Assembly (NCBI RefSeq): GCF_030646845.1
Contig: NZ_JAUSLE010000010.1
Span: 1 to 64,000, forward strand
Length of the DNA: 64,000 nt
Source of the DNA: Rhodoferax sp.
GTDB taxonomy: Bacteria; Pseudomonadota; Gammaproteobacteria; Burkholderiales; Burkholderiaceae_C
Direction of reading: 5' to 3'
The notes under the pieces are model-generated. The model was given only the letters and a program-made list of their open reading frames with translations. It was not told the DNA's origin and ran no database searches. The stretch's first letter is position 1; every line of letters starts with the position of its first letter. Made by a program: the position numbers and the translations under genes. Shown here piece after piece: positions 61,978 to 64,000 of the stretch.

Positions 61978-62694
61978 ATGACTGAATTAGTTGAATTGGG
62001 GATCCGCATCGAAGGTTTGAGCAAACGCTATGGCGAAGGTGAGGCCGCCGTGGATGCGCTCAAGGACGTGAACATGAGCGTCGCCCCGGGCGAGGTGGTT
62101 GGCCTGATCGGCCCCTCAGGCTCGGGCAAGAGCACGCTGCTCAAGTGTCTGGGCGCGGTGATCGAACCCACCTCGGGACGCATGATTCTAGGCAACCAGA
62201 CCATCTACGACCAGGGCTGGAAACTGTCTGACTTGCGCGCTTTGCGACGCGACAGCATCGGCTTTGTGTTTCAGGCACCGTACCTCATCCCGTTTCTGGA
62301 TGTAACCGACAACGTGGCCCTGCTGCCCATGCTGGCCGGCCAGCCCAACGCGAAGGCCCGCATCCGCGCCCGTGAACTGCTCGATGCGCTCGAAGTGGGG
62401 CACCGCGCCAAAGCCGAGCCCTCACAACTTTCGGGTGGTGAGCAGCAGCGTGTGGCCATCGCGCGCGCACTGGCCAACCAGCCGCCCGTGATCCTGGCCG
62501 ACGAGCCCACGGCACCGCTGGACAGCGAACGCGCACTCGGTGTGATGCGCATCCTCAACCAGATGGCGCAGCAGTACCGCACCGCCATCATCGTGGTCAC
62601 GCACGACGAAAAAATCATCCCGACCTTCAAGCGCATTTATCACATTCGTGATGGGCGCACGTATGAAGAAGCCGGCCAGGGCCTGAGCCTCTAG
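61978..62694 (+). CDS. LolD/DevA-type ABC transporter ATP-binding protein
   Basis: A 238-aa ATPase with Walker [10 protein letters not shown], the Q-loop in [14 protein letters not shown], signature [16 protein letters not shown], Walker [13 protein letters not shown] and H-loop IVVTHDEK. It partners the FtsX-type permease in a mechanotransmission exporter. Walker B is followed by APLDSER in place of the more usual NLDS. Last member of tetR-hlyD-permease-ATPase; a small membrane-protein gene follows after 48 bp. Confidence 0.92.
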   Translation: MTELVELGIRIEGLSKRYGEGEAAVDALKDVNMSVAPGEVVGLIGPSGSGKSTLLKCLGAVIEPTSGRMILGNQTIYDQGWKLSDLRALRRDSIGFVFQAPYLIPFLDVTDNVALLPMLAGQPNAKARIRARELLDALEVGHRAKAEPSQLSGGEQQRVAIARALANQPPVILADEPTAPLDSERALGVMRILNQMAQQYRTAIIVVTHDEKIIPTFKRIYHIRDGRTYEEAGQGLSL

Positions 62695-62742
62695 CGGCCA
62701 GGTTTCCAACTTCCAACTCCCCCCATTTTGAAAGGATCTCGC

Positions 62743-63147
62743 ATGACAACCCAACGCATTCTCAAAGTTTTGGCCATCATCGCGATTGTCTTTGGCGCAC
62801 TCACGGTCTTCAGCGGTGGCCACGCACTGTTCGGCGATGCACAGGCGCGCGCCAGCGTCGGCAACGCGGTGGGCTTTGTGCTGTGGTTCAACTTCTGTGC
62901 GGGCTTTGCCTATGTGCTGACCGGCGTCGGGTTATGGCAAGACCGGCGCTGGGCTGCTGGAGCCGCCAGCCTGCTGGCCTTGGCCACGGCGCTCGTGACC
63001 GCTGCCTTTGGCTGGCATGTCATGGGTGGCGGTGCCTATGAGATGCGCACCGTGGGGGCGCTGGTGCTCAGGCTGGTGTTCTGGGTGGGCGTGGCTGCGC
63101 TGGCGCTTCATGCATCGAAGCTGGCGAAAATGCCGCATCTCACATAA
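62743..63147 (+). CDS. small four-helix membrane protein, unknown
   Basis: A 134-aa protein with four hydrophobic segments: ILKVLAIIAIVFGALTVFSGG, AVGFVLWFNFCAGFAYVLTGVGLW, WAAGAASLLALATALVTAAF and LVLRLVFWVGVAALAL. AAGGA precedes the ATG at 62743. I do not recognise a named family. Its position just after the ABC operon suggests co-transcription, but a role in export is not shown. Confidence 0.75.
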   Translation: MTTQRILKVLAIIAIVFGALTVFSGGHALFGDAQARASVGNAVGFVLWFNFCAGFAYVLTGVGLWQDRRWAAGAASLLALATALVTAAFGWHVMGGGAYEMRTVGALVLRLVFWVGVAALALHASKLAKMPHLT

Positions 63148-63156
63148 AATACCAAG

Positions 63157-63489
63157 ATGGACTGGCTCACCAAACTGCCCGGCTTTCAGCGCACACCGTA
63201 TGGGTTTGAGTGGCGCTTGCTGCGCCTGATGCCCACCGTGCTGCTGGCGGGCACCTTGCTACCGGCGCTGATGGCGCTGGCGGGTCGATTCTTCATCACC
63301 GCCAGCAACGCCGCCGAGCTGGCGCGGCACATCCAGCTGTTTGATTACGTGATGATCGGTCTGGTGATCTTCATCTGGACCGCCGTACTGACGGTGACGA
63401 TTGGCTGTGTCATCGTCTGGCTGATGAAAGGTCCGGCCTACGTGGCCGACGGCTTTGAGGTCTCGCACAGCGACCTGCCCAAACCTTGA
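63157..63489 (+). CDS. small two-helix membrane protein, unknown
   Basis: A 110-aa protein with two clear hydrophobic helices (LLRLMPTVLLAGTLLPALMALAG and YVMIGLVIFIWTAVLTVTIGCVIVWLM). The N-terminal part MDWLTKLPGFQRTPYGFEWR is amphipathic, and the C-terminus is short and polar (ADGFEVSHSDLPKP). It lies nine bases after the previous membrane-protein gene and probably shares its transcript. No family recognised. Confidence 0.75.
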   Translation: MDWLTKLPGFQRTPYGFEWRLLRLMPTVLLAGTLLPALMALAGRFFITASNAAELARHIQLFDYVMIGLVIFIWTAVLTVTIGCVIVWLMKGPAYVADGFEVSHSDLPKP

Positions 63490-63522
63490 CGCCAAGCCAT
63501 TTTTTGCCTTGGCCAGTCGCGC

Positions 63523-63867
63523 TCATGGCGCCATGCTGTCCCAGGCCTTGAGCGCTTCGGCGGTATACATCAGCGCAGGCCCGCCGCCCATGTAGATGCA
63601 CACGCTGAGCATTTCTTCGAGTTCAGCGCGCGTGCATTGCAGTTTGTGCAGCGCTTTGACGTGAAAGCCAATACAGCCCGAGCAGTGCTGCGTGATGCCA
63701 ATGGCCAGCGCCATCAGCTCCTTGTGTTTGGCGCTGACAACGCCCTCTGCCATGGCACTTTTGGCCAATTGCCCAAAAGCAGCCATCGCTTCGGGTTGCG
63801 CTTTGCGAAACGGGGCCAGGTTTTCGTTGATGTTGTGGATCAGTTCGATGTGATTAAAAGTGCTCAT
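63523..63867 (-). CDS. AhpD/carboxymuconolactone decarboxylase-like protein
   Basis: A 114-aa helical protein with HKELMALAIGITQHCSGCIGFHVKAL, where Cys62-X2-Cys65 and a following His form the AhpD-type redox site, then EELEEMLSVCIYMGGGPALMYTAEAL-like C-terminal helices. The CXXC form points to a peroxidase/disulphide reductase-like role and not to carboxymuconolactone decarboxylation. It lies 26 bp downstream of a partial gene on the same strand and is convergent with the membrane-protein pair. Confidence 0.88.
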   Translation of the reverse strand: MSTFNHIELIHNINENLAPFRKAQPEAMAAFGQLAKSAMAEGVVSAKHKELMALAIGITQHCSGCIGFHVKALHKLQCTRAELEEMLSVCIYMGGGPALMYTAEALKAWDSMAP

Positions 63868-63893
63868 GGTTCTTCTTTATCCTATATCCTTGA

Positions 63894-64000
63894 TTAACCA
63901 AATTTCAAAAACAACTTGCTGTACGGCCCTTTGATTTTGCCCATCGCTTCTTTCACGGCAACGGCATTCTGTGCAAACAAGGCCGCCTGCAAGTCAGCCA
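63894..64000 (-). CDS. C-terminal fragment of an unidentified gene
   Basis: An open frame enters from the right edge and ends at a TAA at 63894-63896. The visible 34 or so residues read ADLQAALFAQNAVAVKEAM then KIKGPYSKLFLKFG. It is 26 bp upstream of the AhpD-like gene on the same strand, hence probably in its operon. I do not recognise the family from this piece. Confidence 0.5.
   Translation of the reverse strand, partial: ADLQAALFAQNAVAVKEAMGKIKGPYSKLFLKFG

Noticed and set aside
1-64000. tRNA/rRNA genes, CRISPR arrays, insertion sequences, prophage or plasmid origin
   Set aside because: I saw no cloverleaf-like sequence, no regularly spaced repeats with spacers, no transposase, integrase or phage genes in any frame.

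Overview
The window looks like a chromosomal segment of a GC-rich betaproteobacterium, most likely Comamonadaceae and Rhodoferax/Polaromonas-like. That is an inference from gene content (mnmG-rsmG-lysE-parA-hydrolase-parB order, minCDE, NnrU, DUF2788, PEP-CTERM protein) and from a family of 44-bp intergenic repeats; no database search was possible. I see no tRNA, rRNA, CRISPR array, transposase or prophage.

Left part (0-31.3 kb): the end of a DeoR-regulated ABC importer cluster with a HAD phosphatase; a small ferredoxin-like-fold protein; a transport-only phosphonate operon phnCDE behind a possible Pho box; an M19-type dipeptidase with an altered metal ligand; and a CBS protein. Next come two divergent genes that resemble a fatty-alcohol pathway: a 704-aa protein whose C-terminal half matches cyanobacterial fatty acyl-ACP reductase (AAR), and an iron alcohol dehydrogenase. 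These are followed by a diguanylate cyclase, NnrU, an acyl-CoA-synthetase/GNAT fusion (Pat-like), a cysteine-free glutaredoxin, a Spy-like protein, rdgC, yqhD, a Crp/Fnr regulator with a DUF2892 partner, creA, two small stress-type proteins, a zinc-ribbon/TAXI-receptor pair, the copper module cueR-copZ/copA with two CueR-type dyads, and a PEP-CTERM protein paired with a degenerate archaemetzincin-like protein.

Centre (31.3-34.3 kb): minCDE reads leftward. Beside it is a 616-bp gene-free stretch with an AT-rich segment, a TAG-repeat matching a DnaA-trio, several DnaA-box-like 9-mers and an IHF consensus. This is the best candidate for the chromosomal replication origin, although dnaA is not in the window.

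Right part (34.3-64 kb): hemerythrin, an OYE-family reductase, an MFS transporter, a GST and an AsmA-like protein. Then comes an 11-kb catabolic block with a GMC oxidoreductase, a coniferyl-aldehyde-type dehydrogenase, a class II aldolase, an AraC regulator, a complete Liv-type ABC importer and a vanillin/salicylaldehyde-type dehydrogenase, which together suggest uptake and oxidation of plant-derived aromatic alcohols and aldehydes. After it comes the origin-proximal block mnmG-rsmG-lysE-parA-hydrolase-parB, with two perfect parS sites inside mnmG and one near-perfect site inside rsmG. The window ends with a lipase-like hydrolase, a TetR-controlled tripartite-type ABC efflux operon behind a 32-bp palindromic operator, two small membrane proteins, an AhpD-like protein and a partial gene.

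The most notable points are the AAR-like acyl reductase pair, the DnaA-trio origin candidate together with the coding-sequence parS sites, the six-copy 44-bp repeat family, the zinc-ribbon/TAXI pair sharing a C-terminal CX9C tail, and the PEP-CTERM/dead-protease pair.
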